A stretch of DNA of 64,000 nt, taken from contig NZ_CP108938.1 in the NCBI RefSeq assembly GCF_036347135.1, positions 4,154,001-4,218,000 of the forward strand, read 5' to 3'. The translations under genes were made by a program, and so were the position numbers. Each line of letters begins with the position of its first letter. Position 1 is the stretch's first letter. The DNA is from Streptomyces sp. NBC_00775 (lineage in GTDB: Bacteria; Actinomycetota; Actinomycetes; Streptomycetales; Streptomycetaceae). Below the pieces are notes generated by a model. It had not been told where the DNA came from, did no database searches, and worked only from the letters and a program-made list of their open reading frames with translations. Below are positions 9,029 through 17,559 of the stretch, one piece after another.

Positions 9029-10660
9029 CTAGGAGGCCTGGGGGCGCCAGCCGCGCAGTATCGCGTCGAACTGCTGACGGGCTGTGTCCCAGTCCGCCGC
9101 CGGCGCCGACATGTAGATCGCGTACTCGACACCGTCCCGCGCGAGATACGTCTGCTCGATGGCCCGGCGCGGCCCCGGGAACGGCGTCTGCTTCGGCAGC
9201 GCTGTCCAGGTGAAGTCCCAGAGCGAACCGTGGCAGTCCCGGAAGGTGTTGGCCTGGAGACTCACCCGGTGGTACTCGCTCAGCTTCGTCAACTGCTGCT
9301 CCAGGTCCAGCTGGTGCATGTACGGGTTGTCGAAGTCGGGCGAGTCGTCCACGGCGATGCGGACGAAGTGCTCGCCGCCGTCGGGCGTGTAGTCGACCTG
9401 GGTGCCGTTGGCCTGCCGCTCCCAGCCCTTGGGCAGAGCGAGGCTGAAGCCCTCGACGTCGTGGACCCGGTGCCAGTTGTCGGGGACGGCACCGGCGGGC
9501 GTCTGCGTCGCGCTCTTCCCACCCGTCCCGCCCGTCCCACCCGGGCTGCTCTTTCCGCCCACGGTGCTGGTCGACGCGGTGTTGTCCTTGCGCCACTCGT
9601 CCGCGTACCGCATGGCCGCGGCGCTGCCACCGCCGACGAGCGCGGCCATGACGATCACGAGGACGGCCGTGCGGCCCCGACGCCGCTTTCTCGGCGGGAC
9701 GGAGGCGGGCGCGGGCAGCGGCTGGTGCAGGGTCACGACCGGGGTGGCCTGGGGCGGGCGTACGGAGCTGGTCGCCGCGTCGCCTCCGCCGCCCTCCATG
9801 TGCTCCGTCGGCACATACGCCTGCGCGGCATTGGGCCGTCGCCCCTCCGCAGCCTCGGCGAGCATCTGCTCGGCCTCCGACGCGCTGGGGCGCTGGGCGG
9901 GATCCTTGCGCAGCAGCGCGGTGATGACGGGCTCCAGCGGGCCGGCCTGGAGCGGCGGCGCGGGCTCCTCGTCGACCACGGCCTGCATGGTGGTCAGCGG
10001 CGAGGTGCGCCGGAACGGCGACCGCCCCTCCACCGCCGTGTACAGCGTGGCGCCGAGGGCCCACAGGTCGGAGGCGGGCCCGGGGTCGTGGCCGCGTACC
10101 CGCTCGGGCGCCAGATAGTCGACCGAGCCGACGATCTCGCCGGTGCGCGTGATCGTCGTATCGCCCTCGACCTGCGCGATCCCGAAGTCGGTGAGCAGCA
10201 CGCGCCGGTCGGCGGAGAGGAGTACGTTCCCGGGCTTCACGTCACGGTGCAGGACGCCGGCGGCGTGCGCGGCCCGCAGCGCGCGCAGCACCCACAGCCC
10301 GATCCGCGCCGCCTCGACCGGTTCAATACGCTCCCGCTCCTTGACCTCGTCGGCCAGCGAGTTGCCCTCGACCAGCTCCATGACGATCCACGGCCGGTTG
10401 TCGTGCTCCAGGACGTCGTGCACGGTGACGACGGCCTCGTGGTTGATCCGGGCGGCGGCACGCGCCTCGGCGTGGGTACGCGCGAGCAGCCGGGCCAGGT
10501 CGCTCTCGGCGACGTACAGCGCCGCGGTCAGCTCCTTGACCGCGACCGCGCGGTGCAGCACCTCGTCGTGAGCGCGCCACACCCGGCCCATGCCACCGCT
10601 GCCGATGATGTCGACAAGCCGGTAGCGGCCCGCGAGGAGCAGGCCCTGCATCTGATTCAC
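9029..10660 (-). CDS. Transmembrane Ser/Thr protein kinase 3
   Basis: About 543 residues from a GTG at 10660 that has a GCGGGG site just upstream; a TTG at 10672 and an ATG at 10651 are alternatives. Kinase domain at about 10-270 with IGSGGMGRVW, Lys in AVAVKEL, HRDVKPGNV, DFGIAQ and LAPERVRG. Helix at about 329-352, then an extracytoplasmic domain with GFSLALPKGW and LWDFTW, the same pattern as in the flanking kinases. All catalytic residues are intact. Confidence 0.9.
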   Translation of the reverse strand: MNQMQGLLLAGRYRLVDIIGSGGMGRVWRAHDEVLHRAVAVKELTAALYVAESDLARLLARTHAEARAAARINHEAVVTVHDVLEHDNRPWIVMELVEGNSLADEVKERERIEPVEAARIGLWVLRALRAAHAAGVLHRDVKPGNVLLSADRRVLLTDFGIAQVEGDTTITRTGEIVGSVDYLAPERVRGHDPGPASDLWALGATLYTAVEGRSPFRRTSPLTTMQAVVDEEPAPPLQAGPLEPVITALLRKDPAQRPSASEAEQMLAEAAEGRRPNAAQAYVPTEHMEGGGGDAATSSVRPPQATPVVTLHQPLPAPASVPPRKRRRGRTAVLVIVMAALVGGGSAAAMRYADEWRKDNTASTSTVGGKSSPGGTGGTGGKSATQTPAGAVPDNWHRVHDVEGFSLALPKGWERQANGTQVDYTPDGGEHFVRIAVDDSPDFDNPYMHQLDLEQQLTKLSEYHRVSLQANTFRDCHGSLWDFTWTALPKQTPFPGPRRAIEQTYLARDGVEYAIYMSAPAADWDTARQQFDAILRGWRPQAS

Positions 10661-10749
10661 GTTTCCCCGCAATGTTCTTGACAGGGGTCAGACTAAGGAG
10701 CGCCGCCCCGCACAGGGAACCGGCGCGGTCGTACGGAGACCGCACTGTG

Positions 10750-10783
10750 ACGGTTCTCCCTTCCGGGTACGGGAGGGAACCGT
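10750..10783. terminator. Imperfect hairpin after the pseudokinase gene
   Basis: ACGGTTC pairs with GAACCGT, with an inner CTCCC/GGGAG helix and small bulges. It lies between the end of the degenerate kinase gene and the start of kinase 3, and would separate their transcripts. No T-tract, as usual for streptomycete terminators. Confidence 0.45.
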
Positions 10784-10828
10784 TCGGCGTTCAGGGCCAC
10801 ATGGGCCGGGTGAGGGGCTGAGGCCGGT

Positions 10829-13687
10829 TCAGCCGGTGACCTGATACGTCGCCGACGCCTGCTCGTACAGCCGTGTCACCTCGTCCCGTTCGGCCTCCGG
10901 GCCGCGCACCTGCACCACGTGGTAGCGCCCGCCGACGACGATCGCGAGGTTGCGCACATAGAGCGAGCGTCCCGCGGAGTCCTGCCAGGTGAACTGCCCC
11001 TCGGCCATGGTCCGTCCGCCCACCTCGATCCGCCGCATCCCGCTGGACGTGGCCCAGGTCGAGTCCCGGAACGGCTGCAGTTCCTTCTCGCTCTCCCGCT
11101 GGTACGTCATCGGGTCGCTGCCGTACGTCGACGTGCTGTCCCGGCCGGGTACGACGATGAGCTCGAAGTCCCCGTGGGAGTACACGACCTGGCCGCTGCC
11201 GTTCTTCGGCGTACGGTCCCAGCCGTCGGCCACCGCGACACTGAAGCCCTCGGCGTCCTTGCGGAGCTTGAACCCCTGGGCGACATCGGGGTCGCCGGTC
11301 TGCGACTTCGTCGAACTGGACGACCCTGAGGGGCTCTTGTCCGTGCCGGGCGAGGTCTGGTCCGGCCGCGGCTCACTGCTCGCCCTGCCGTCCCCGCTGG
11401 TGTCGGGGGCGGGGCTGACACCTCCGGCGGCGCCCGTCCGCTCTCCGTCCGTAACGCTGCCACTGCCGCTGCTCGACTCGGCCTTCGGCATGAAGACCAT
11501 GGCGTACGTGATCGCCGCGGCCAGCAGGAGCAGGACGAGCAGGAGCAGATTCCGGCCCAGACGGCGGGGCTTGGCCGATCTCGTCGCCTTGGCCTGCCTG
11601 GCCGGCCTGTCCTGCTTGGCGCGCTTGTGGCGGGCGTGCGGGCTGGTCGCGGGCAGCCCGGCGCGGCGCCTGCGGACGAGCTCGCCCCGGCGCCGTACGA
11701 TCGGCAGCCGGCTCGGGTCGACGGGGGGCGCGGCGACGACATGCGCGCCCGCCTCGGGCTCCGGCGCGGACCGTACGAGGGAACGCAGCCAGCCGCGCAA
11801 CTCCTCGAAGTCGAGCCGCTCGGTGGGGTCCTGGCGCAGCAGCGACTCCACGACGGGCCGCAGCGGCCCGCACTCCTCGGCGAACGCGGGCGGCTCCGCG
11901 CACACCAGCTGCACCAGCTCGGCGGTGTTCTCCTCCGGATAGGGCGCGTGCCCCTGCACGGCCCGGAAGAGCAGCGCCCCCAGCGCCCACAGATCGGTCC
12001 GGGGCCCGATCGGCGCCGCCAGCTGCCAGTTCTCGTGCACCGGCCCGGCCTGCTCCGGCGCCCACCGCTCGGTCACCGGCCCCACCACAGCCATCCGCGC
12101 CTGCCGGGCCCGCTCCGCGGCGAGCGCGGTGCTGGGCCCCCGGCTCGGCGGCGCGCTGGCGACGAGCTCGTCCCAACGACCGCCCTGGCCCTGGGCGTTG
12201 TGAGCGGTCTGGGGAGCTGGGTGGGTTTGAGGCGTTTGGGGGTGGTGGGAAGCTCGGGTGTAGTCGGGCTCTCGGGTGTAGTCGGACTCCCGGCTGTTGT
12301 CGGGTGTGCGGGCGGGAGCCTGGGAGCCAGGTCCGCCACCACGCCCGGCGGGGGAGGACTGCTGCCCGGGCGCGAGCGCGGGAGTGCCGTACCCCGCGGC
12401 CGCCGCGCCGTTCGCGCCTCCGGGAAGCGCCGCGCGCCCCTGGCCGTTGCCACCGCCGGCGGTGCCGGTACGCGGCTGGGCGCCATGCCAGGTGGTACCG
12501 CCCCCCACTCCGTACGGGTCGGCTATCTGGCCGGGGGGTGCCGAGGCGGCGGACTGTCCGGCCGTCCCGGCCTGTTCGGACGGTGTCGAGGGCCGGGGCG
12601 CGGGCAGCGCCACCTGGTTGCCCCGTTGTTCTTCCTGCACGCGGGCGGCGGCACGCGCCCCGGCGCGGTACGCGGCGATGGCTCCGGCGCGCGCCGCGCG
12701 AATGTCGGCCTCGGCACCCCCCGCGCCCCCTGCCCCGCCCGCTTCGAGCGCACGCCGGCCCGCACCGGGCGCACCCCCCGCGGGCGTACCCGCTACGGGC
12801 GTCCCCTGCTCCGCCCGAGCCTCGATCGCGGCCCGCCGCGCGGCTTCGGGGTCGCCGCCGGGCGAACCTCCGCCACCGAACCCGACCCCACCCGGACCAC
12901 GTACACCGGCACCGCTGGATCCGCCGAGCGCACCAGGCACAGCCCCACCGGTGCCGGCGCCGGCACCGCGCTGGGCACCGCCCACGCCGGGCGAACCGCC
13001 GTTCCCCGCCCGCCCGGTGTGTCCACCGGAACCGGGACCGGCCCCGGAACCGGGCTCAGCCTCCACGTCCTCCCGGACCGGCACCGGGTCGTACCCGCAC
13101 AGCGCCTCTTCCGCGGCCCCCGCCGCCAGGCCGGTCAGCATGACGCGGCCGTCGTCGCAGACGAGCACGGTGCGCGCGGTGATGTTCCGGTGCACCCAGC
13201 CGTGTGCGTGCAGCACTCGCAGCGCGGTGAGGACGTCGGAGGCGACCTCGGCGGCCCGATAGGGGCTCAGCGGCTTCTCGGCGAGCAGCGCGGCCAGCGG
13301 CCTCGCGGGCACCAACTCGCTCACTATCCACAGCGACCCGCCCTCGGCGAACACGTCGAAGACCTGGTCGAGCCGGGGGTGGTCGGGGATCTGCGCGGCG
13401 GCCTGAGCGGCCTCGATCGCCCGCCGCACGGCCGGTTCGGTGGGCCGTCGTGTGGTCCGCGCGGACGCCCGCCGTACCCCGCCGTCCCGTGGCACGAATC
13501 CCTCGGGCAGCCCGTCCGCGTCGAGCACCTCGGCCTCGACGACCTCCGGCAACGGCACCTGCCGTACCAGGACTTCCTGCCCGCTGTAGGTGTCGAAGGC
13601 CCGGGTCTCGGCGAGTTCATACTCGTCGGAGGGCGGTAGCGGCAGGCGGTAGCGGTCGGCGAGTACCCGTCCCGCATAGTCGTCCAC
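10829..13687 (-). CDS. Degenerate kinase-family receptor (pseudokinase) with long disordered insert
   Basis: About 952 residues from a GTG at 13687 preceded by GGGGGAGG; an ATG-proximal extension to 13717 is less likely. The N-lobe lacks a glycine loop, and the Lys position reads VLVRQV. The catalytic loop reads VHRNITARTVL (Asp to Asn, about residue 167), and DFG is replaced by LTGLAAG (about 184). Roughly residues 200-545 are a Gly/Ala/Pro-rich low-complexity insert. The C-lobe then resumes with PRTDLWALGALLF (about 567). One helix at about 712-733 is followed by an extracytoplasmic domain starting GFSVAVADGW, related to those of the active kinases. Phosphotransfer is not expected; a scaffold or allosteric role is inferred. 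Confidence 0.85.
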   Translation of the reverse strand: MDDYAGRVLADRYRLPLPPSDEYELAETRAFDTYSGQEVLVRQVPLPEVVEAEVLDADGLPEGFVPRDGGVRRASARTTRRPTEPAVRRAIEAAQAAAQIPDHPRLDQVFDVFAEGGSLWIVSELVPARPLAALLAEKPLSPYRAAEVASDVLTALRVLHAHGWVHRNITARTVLVCDDGRVMLTGLAAGAAEEALCGYDPVPVREDVEAEPGSGAGPGSGGHTGRAGNGGSPGVGGAQRGAGAGTGGAVPGALGGSSGAGVRGPGGVGFGGGGSPGGDPEAARRAAIEARAEQGTPVAGTPAGGAPGAGRRALEAGGAGGAGGAEADIRAARAGAIAAYRAGARAAARVQEEQRGNQVALPAPRPSTPSEQAGTAGQSAASAPPGQIADPYGVGGGTTWHGAQPRTGTAGGGNGQGRAALPGGANGAAAAGYGTPALAPGQQSSPAGRGGGPGSQAPARTPDNSRESDYTREPDYTRASHHPQTPQTHPAPQTAHNAQGQGGRWDELVASAPPSRGPSTALAAERARQARMAVVGPVTERWAPEQAGPVHENWQLAAPIGPRTDLWALGALLFRAVQGHAPYPEENTAELVQLVCAEPPAFAEECGPLRPVVESLLRQDPTERLDFEELRGWLRSLVRSAPEPEAGAHVVAAPPVDPSRLPIVRRRGELVRRRRAGLPATSPHARHKRAKQDRPARQAKATRSAKPRRLGRNLLLLVLLLLAAAITYAMVFMPKAESSSGSGSVTDGERTGAAGGVSPAPDTSGDGRASSEPRPDQTSPGTDKSPSGSSSSTKSQTGDPDVAQGFKLRKDAEGFSVAVADGWDRTPKNGSGQVVYSHGDFELIVVPGRDSTSTYGSDPMTYQRESEKELQPFRDSTWATSSGMRRIEVGGRTMAEGQFTWQDSAGRSLYVRNLAIVVGGRYHVVQVRGPEAERDEVTRLYEQASATYQVTG

Positions 13688-13858
13688 GATGCCTCCCCCG
13701 GCCGACCGGTTGGTCAATTCCGTTCGCCTTGCGTCCCGTTACGGCTTCGTACGGTCCGCAACCACTCACGATACGTGCCGGAGGCAACCCGCAAAGTGCG
13801 GATTGCGAGATCTCACGGCCCCCATGCGTGGCGGAACGTCACATCGGCGAGCGGTACG

Positions 13859-16114
13859 TCACGACTTCGGCTGGAACGTCGTGGTGAATGTCTTCCATGT
13901 GTCCTTGCGCAGCTCGCTGTCCCACTTGGCCGCTTTCGCCGTGTACATCAGCGCGTATCCCTGATGGGAGTTGACGACGAACCCGCGGTCGATCGACCGG
14001 TACTTCGTGCCGCCGTCCGTGTAGGTGAACTCCCAGTCGGCCGTGTTCCAGTCGCGGTATTCCACCTTCTCTATGCGCACCCGCTTGTACTGCGAGCGCG
14101 TCATGTACCTCTCCTGGTTCTTCCAGTCCGCGACGGGGTCATCCTTGGGCGTCGTCGTCCAGCCGACCAGAAGCTTCTGCTCGTCGGGGCCGGTGAACCG
14201 GGCTCCCGCGCTGCCCGTGGACTCGTACTTCCACCCCTTCGGCAGCCCGATCGAGAAACCCTGCCCGCCCTTGTACGTCGTCACCGCGGTGGAGCCCGAC
14301 GAGCCCGACTCCTTGCCGCCGCTGTCCGTCCCGCTCGACGCGCTCGCACTGGCGCTCGCGCCCGAGGTGGCGTTCGCGGTCTCCTCCGGGTCGGAACCCG
14401 CGGTGGAGCCCGTCTTGGCACCGCTGTCCGTGTGGTCGCCGCCGCTGCCGCCGCTGTCCTTGCCGCCGCTTCCCGCGGTCGCTCCACTGGAGGCGGCCGC
14501 CTTGGTGTCGCCGCTCTTGCTGCCCTTCGACCCGTCGTCGTCCCCGCCACCGAGCGTGAGCGCCAGCACGGTCCCGAGCACGGCCAGCACCACGACCAGC
14601 GCGATGATCACCAACGTCCGCTTCGGCACCACATCCGTCAACGGCGCCCGGGGCACCGGCCGCGGCGGCCGCTCCGGAGCCACCGGCCACCCGGATCCCG
14701 AGGCTCGCCCGGCCGACCCACCAGCATCCACGGAACCCGCGGCACCAGCAGCCCCCGCCGAACTGGAGTTCACCGACGTACTGTCACGAACCCCCGCCTT
14801 CCCGGAGGAAGCCGCACTCGCACCGCCACCCGCACCGGCACCCGTCCCGGCGGCAGCCGCACCAGCACCCGAAGCCTTCCGCAACCCGGGCGACACAGGC
14901 GGCGCGGACGGCGTGGGAGGCACCGGCGCCGAAGGCGACGCAGTCGTGGACACACCGGCACCGGCACCCGCACCCGCACCCGTGGAAGCCGCCCCGTCGC
15001 CCGCCGCCGACCCGGAACCCTCCGTGCCGACAGCCTTCGCGCGTGCCGTCGCCGCCGCGGTGGCCGCCGCCGTGGCAGCCCCGGCCGCCGATGCCGCCTT
15101 CCGCACGGAACGCAGCGCCCCGCGAAAACGATCCGCCGCCTCCTCGCCCCGCTTGGCCCCGGAGCCGCCCGAACTCCCCTTGCCCGGGCCCTCGTCGGGC
15201 ACCGGCGGCAACGCCACGACCTTGGTCGCGTCCGCCGGCTCCGGCACCGTCTCCCGGGGCTCGGGCGCGTGCAGCACCTTGTTGAGCATCGCCCGGGCGC
15301 CCGCGTCGTCGAGCCGCTGCTCGGGGTCCTTGGCGAGCAGCCCGTAAATCACGTTCTCCAGCGGCCCCGCGTTCTTCGGCTGCTCCACCGGCTCAGTCAT
15401 CACCGCGGTGAGCGTCGCGATCGCGGAACCCTTGTCGTACGGAGGCACGCCCTCCACCGACGCGTACAGCAGCCCGCCCAGCGACCACAGGTCGGCCGCG
15501 GGACCGGGCTTGTGCCCGCGCGCCCGCTCCGGCGAGATGTACGAGGGCGCGCCGACGAGCATGCCGGTCGAGGTGATGGACGGGTCGCCCTCGACCTGCG
15601 CGATACCGAAGTCGGTCAGCACCACGCGGCCGTCGTCGGACATCAGCACGTTGGACGGCTTCACGTCCCGGTGCAGGATGCCCTCACGGTGCGCCGAACG
15701 CAGCACGTCGAGTATCGCCAGGCCGACCTCGGCGGCGCGCCTCGGCGTGAGCAGGCCGTCCTCGCGGATGACCTCGGCGAGCGACTTGCCCTCGACGAGC
15801 TCCATCACGATCCACGGCCGGTTGTCCTCGTCGACCACGTCGAAGACCGTCACCGCGCCGTTGTTGCGGACCCGCGCGATCGCCTTGGCCTCGCGCAGCG
15901 TGCGCGTGATCAGCCGCCGCTTCTCGTCCTCGTCGATGCTCGACGGGAACCGCAGCTCCTTCACGGCGACCGTACGGCCCAGGGTCTCGTCCTTGGCCCG
16001 CCACACCGTGCCCATGCCGCCGCGGCCGAGAACATCCCCCAGCCGGTATCGCCCGGCGAGGAGACGTTCGCTCTTGTCCTGACGGGATGCTCCCGCCCGC
16101 TCCGCCTCCGACAT
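13859..16114 (-). CDS. Transmembrane Ser/Thr protein kinase 5, long Ala/Ser/Pro linker
   Basis: About 751 residues from the ATG at 16114 (AGGGGACGC upstream); the frame is open to 16177. Kinase domain at about 18-280: LGRGGMGTVW, Lys in TVAVKELRF, HRDVKPSNVL, DFGIAQ and ISPERARG. A low-complexity cytoplasmic region of about 200 residues leads to a helix at about 498-520, a Ser/Gly/Asp-rich stalk and a terminal domain with GFSIGLPKGW and ADWEFTYTDG, homologous to its neighbours. First gene of the array in the direction of transcription; divergent from the serine hydrolase gene. Confidence 0.9.
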   Translation of the reverse strand: MSEAERAGASRQDKSERLLAGRYRLGDVLGRGGMGTVWRAKDETLGRTVAVKELRFPSSIDEDEKRRLITRTLREAKAIARVRNNGAVTVFDVVDEDNRPWIVMELVEGKSLAEVIREDGLLTPRRAAEVGLAILDVLRSAHREGILHRDVKPSNVLMSDDGRVVLTDFGIAQVEGDPSITSTGMLVGAPSYISPERARGHKPGPAADLWSLGGLLYASVEGVPPYDKGSAIATLTAVMTEPVEQPKNAGPLENVIYGLLAKDPEQRLDDAGARAMLNKVLHAPEPRETVPEPADATKVVALPPVPDEGPGKGSSGGSGAKRGEEAADRFRGALRSVRKAASAAGAATAAATAAATARAKAVGTEGSGSAAGDGAASTGAGAGAGAGVSTTASPSAPVPPTPSAPPVSPGLRKASGAGAAAAGTGAGAGGGASAASSGKAGVRDSTSVNSSSAGAAGAAGSVDAGGSAGRASGSGWPVAPERPPRPVPRAPLTDVVPKRTLVIIALVVVLAVLGTVLALTLGGGDDDGSKGSKSGDTKAAASSGATAGSGGKDSGGSGGDHTDSGAKTGSTAGSDPEETANATSGASASASASSGTDSGGKESGSSGSTAVTTYKGGQGFSIGLPKGWKYESTGSAGARFTGPDEQKLLVGWTTTPKDDPVADWKNQERYMTRSQYKRVRIEKVEYRDWNTADWEFTYTDGGTKYRSIDRGFVVNSHQGYALMYTAKAAKWDSELRKDTWKTFTTTFQPKS

Positions 16115-16263
16115 GCGTCCCCTCATGCAACCCGCCCTGACAGAGCCTCCATTGTCCCTCACCCGACAAGTACTCAACGCCCAGGGGCCCCCTCATGCCC
16201 CGACCGCCCGGCGTCCACACAGCTACGTCCCACATGATGGACCGCGACAAGGAAGGACCGCCG

Positions 16264-17373
16264 ATGCCTCCGACCAGGACACCTCGGACACTTCTGGCCA
16301 TACCTGTGTCCCTGGCGCTGCTCGGCCTGGCCCCGAGCGGTCTTCTGGTCCTGACCCCGTCCCCCCTCACCTCCCCCGTCTCCGCGACCCCAACGGCCTC
16401 ACCAGCCCTCACATCCCCGGCGACAGACGCCGCCCTCGCCCTCCTCGTCACCCGCGGCAAGGTCCCGGCCGCGGCCATGCTGGCACGTGACGACTCCGGC
16501 TCACGCTTCGCCCGCGCCGGATCCGGAATGGCGCGCTCCGACCACTTCCGCGCGGGCAGCATCACCAAGACGTTCATCGCGACGGTGGTCCTGCAACTCG
16601 CCGCCGAGCACCGGCTGTCCCTGTCCGACTCCGTGGACGATCACCTCCCCGGCCTGGTGCGCGGCGCGGGCAACGACGGCCGCCGGCTGACGTTGCGCGC
16701 CCTGCTCACCCACACCAGCGGCCTGTACGACTTCACCGCGGACACCAAGGGCCTGGTCCCCGTCACCCCGCTTCAGGCCATACGCATCGCGCTCACCCAC
16801 CCCCCGGCCGACCGCGGCCGCTTCGCCTACTCCAACACCAACTACGTAGTGCTCGGCATGGTCGTCGAGCAGGTCACCGGCCACTCGTACGCCACCGAGG
16901 CCGAGCGCCGGATCATCACTCCTCTCCGTCTGACCGGCACCTCCTTCCCGGGTGCCCGCACCTCGCTGCCCTCGCCGCACGGTCGCTCGTACACCGCCGA
17001 CGGGTCGGACGTCACGGAACTCGACCCGCGCGTGGCCGGCGCGGCGGGTGAGCTGGTCAGCACGCTCGCCGACCTCAACCGCTTCTACTCCGCCCTGCTG
17101 GGCGGCGACCTGCTGCCCTCGCACTGGCTGCGCGAGATGCTCAACACCCGTACCGCACAGGGCGAGTACGGCATGGCGCTGTTCCCCGTGAAGCTCCCGT
17201 GCGGGACCACGGTGTGGGGGCACAATGGCCGGATCTCCGGCAGCTACGTGCGCACCGCGGCCACCGTCGACGGTCGTCGTGTCCTCACCTTCCGGGTGAA
17301 CACGGATGCGATGGCAGACCCCGACCTCGAACCCGCGCTGCTCGCCGCCGAGTTCTGCCCCCGCACCTCGTAG
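16264..17373 (+). CDS. Secreted serine hydrolase (class C beta-lactamase / D-Ala-D-Ala carboxypeptidase fold)
   Basis: 369-residue protein from the ATG at 16264, which has an AAGGAAGGA site before it; an upstream ATG at 16195 gives an unlikely leader. Signal peptide at about residues 1-35. Active-site motifs are in order: SITK (nucleophile Ser and Lys) in RAGSITKTF, YSN in YSNTNYV, and HNG in GHNGRISG replacing the usual KTG. Typical of serine-type D-Ala-D-Ala carboxypeptidases and esterases of family S12; the true substrate cannot be told. Divergent from kinase 5 across about 150 bp. Confidence 0.85.
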   Translation: MPPTRTPRTLLAIPVSLALLGLAPSGLLVLTPSPLTSPVSATPTASPALTSPATDAALALLVTRGKVPAAAMLARDDSGSRFARAGSGMARSDHFRAGSITKTFIATVVLQLAAEHRLSLSDSVDDHLPGLVRGAGNDGRRLTLRALLTHTSGLYDFTADTKGLVPVTPLQAIRIALTHPPADRGRFAYSNTNYVVLGMVVEQVTGHSYATEAERRIITPLRLTGTSFPGARTSLPSPHGRSYTADGSDVTELDPRVAGAAGELVSTLADLNRFYSALLGGDLLPSHWLREMLNTRTAQGEYGMALFPVKLPCGTTVWGHNGRISGSYVRTAATVDGRRVLTFRVNTDAMADPDLEPALLAAEFCPRTS

Positions 17374-17461
17374 AACGTGCGGGTTCCGAACGAAGATCCC
17401 GGAACGCGACACTCGATCGGGTGACATCCCGCCGGGCGACCCGGCGAGGTGTGCCGACGCA

Positions 17462-17487
17462 CCCTGTCGGCGCCTTCGCCGACAGGG
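17462..17487. terminator. Perfect hairpin between convergent serine hydrolase and glpD genes
   Basis: CCCTGTCGGCG and CGCCGACAGGG form an 11-bp perfect stem with a four-base loop, followed by further partial copies of GCCGACAG / GTCGGCGC up to 17525. Its position between two convergent genes suits a bidirectional terminator. Confidence 0.7.
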
Positions 17488-17559
17488 CCCGCCGACAGAA
17501 CCCGTCGGCGCACCTCGTCGGCGCACGCCATCCGGCCCGTGGCACCGCACCCCACGGAT

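Noticed and set aside
7649-10681. 1010-codon plus-strand open frame across two kinase genes
   Set aside because: Shadow of the kinases on the minus strand; it spans the boundary between two genes and has no recognisable domain.
11627-13639. 670-codon plus-strand open frame opposite the pseudokinase gene
   Set aside because: Antisense frame of the Gly/Ala/Pro-rich insert. The minus frame has start signal, kinase C-lobe, helix and ectodomain in order.
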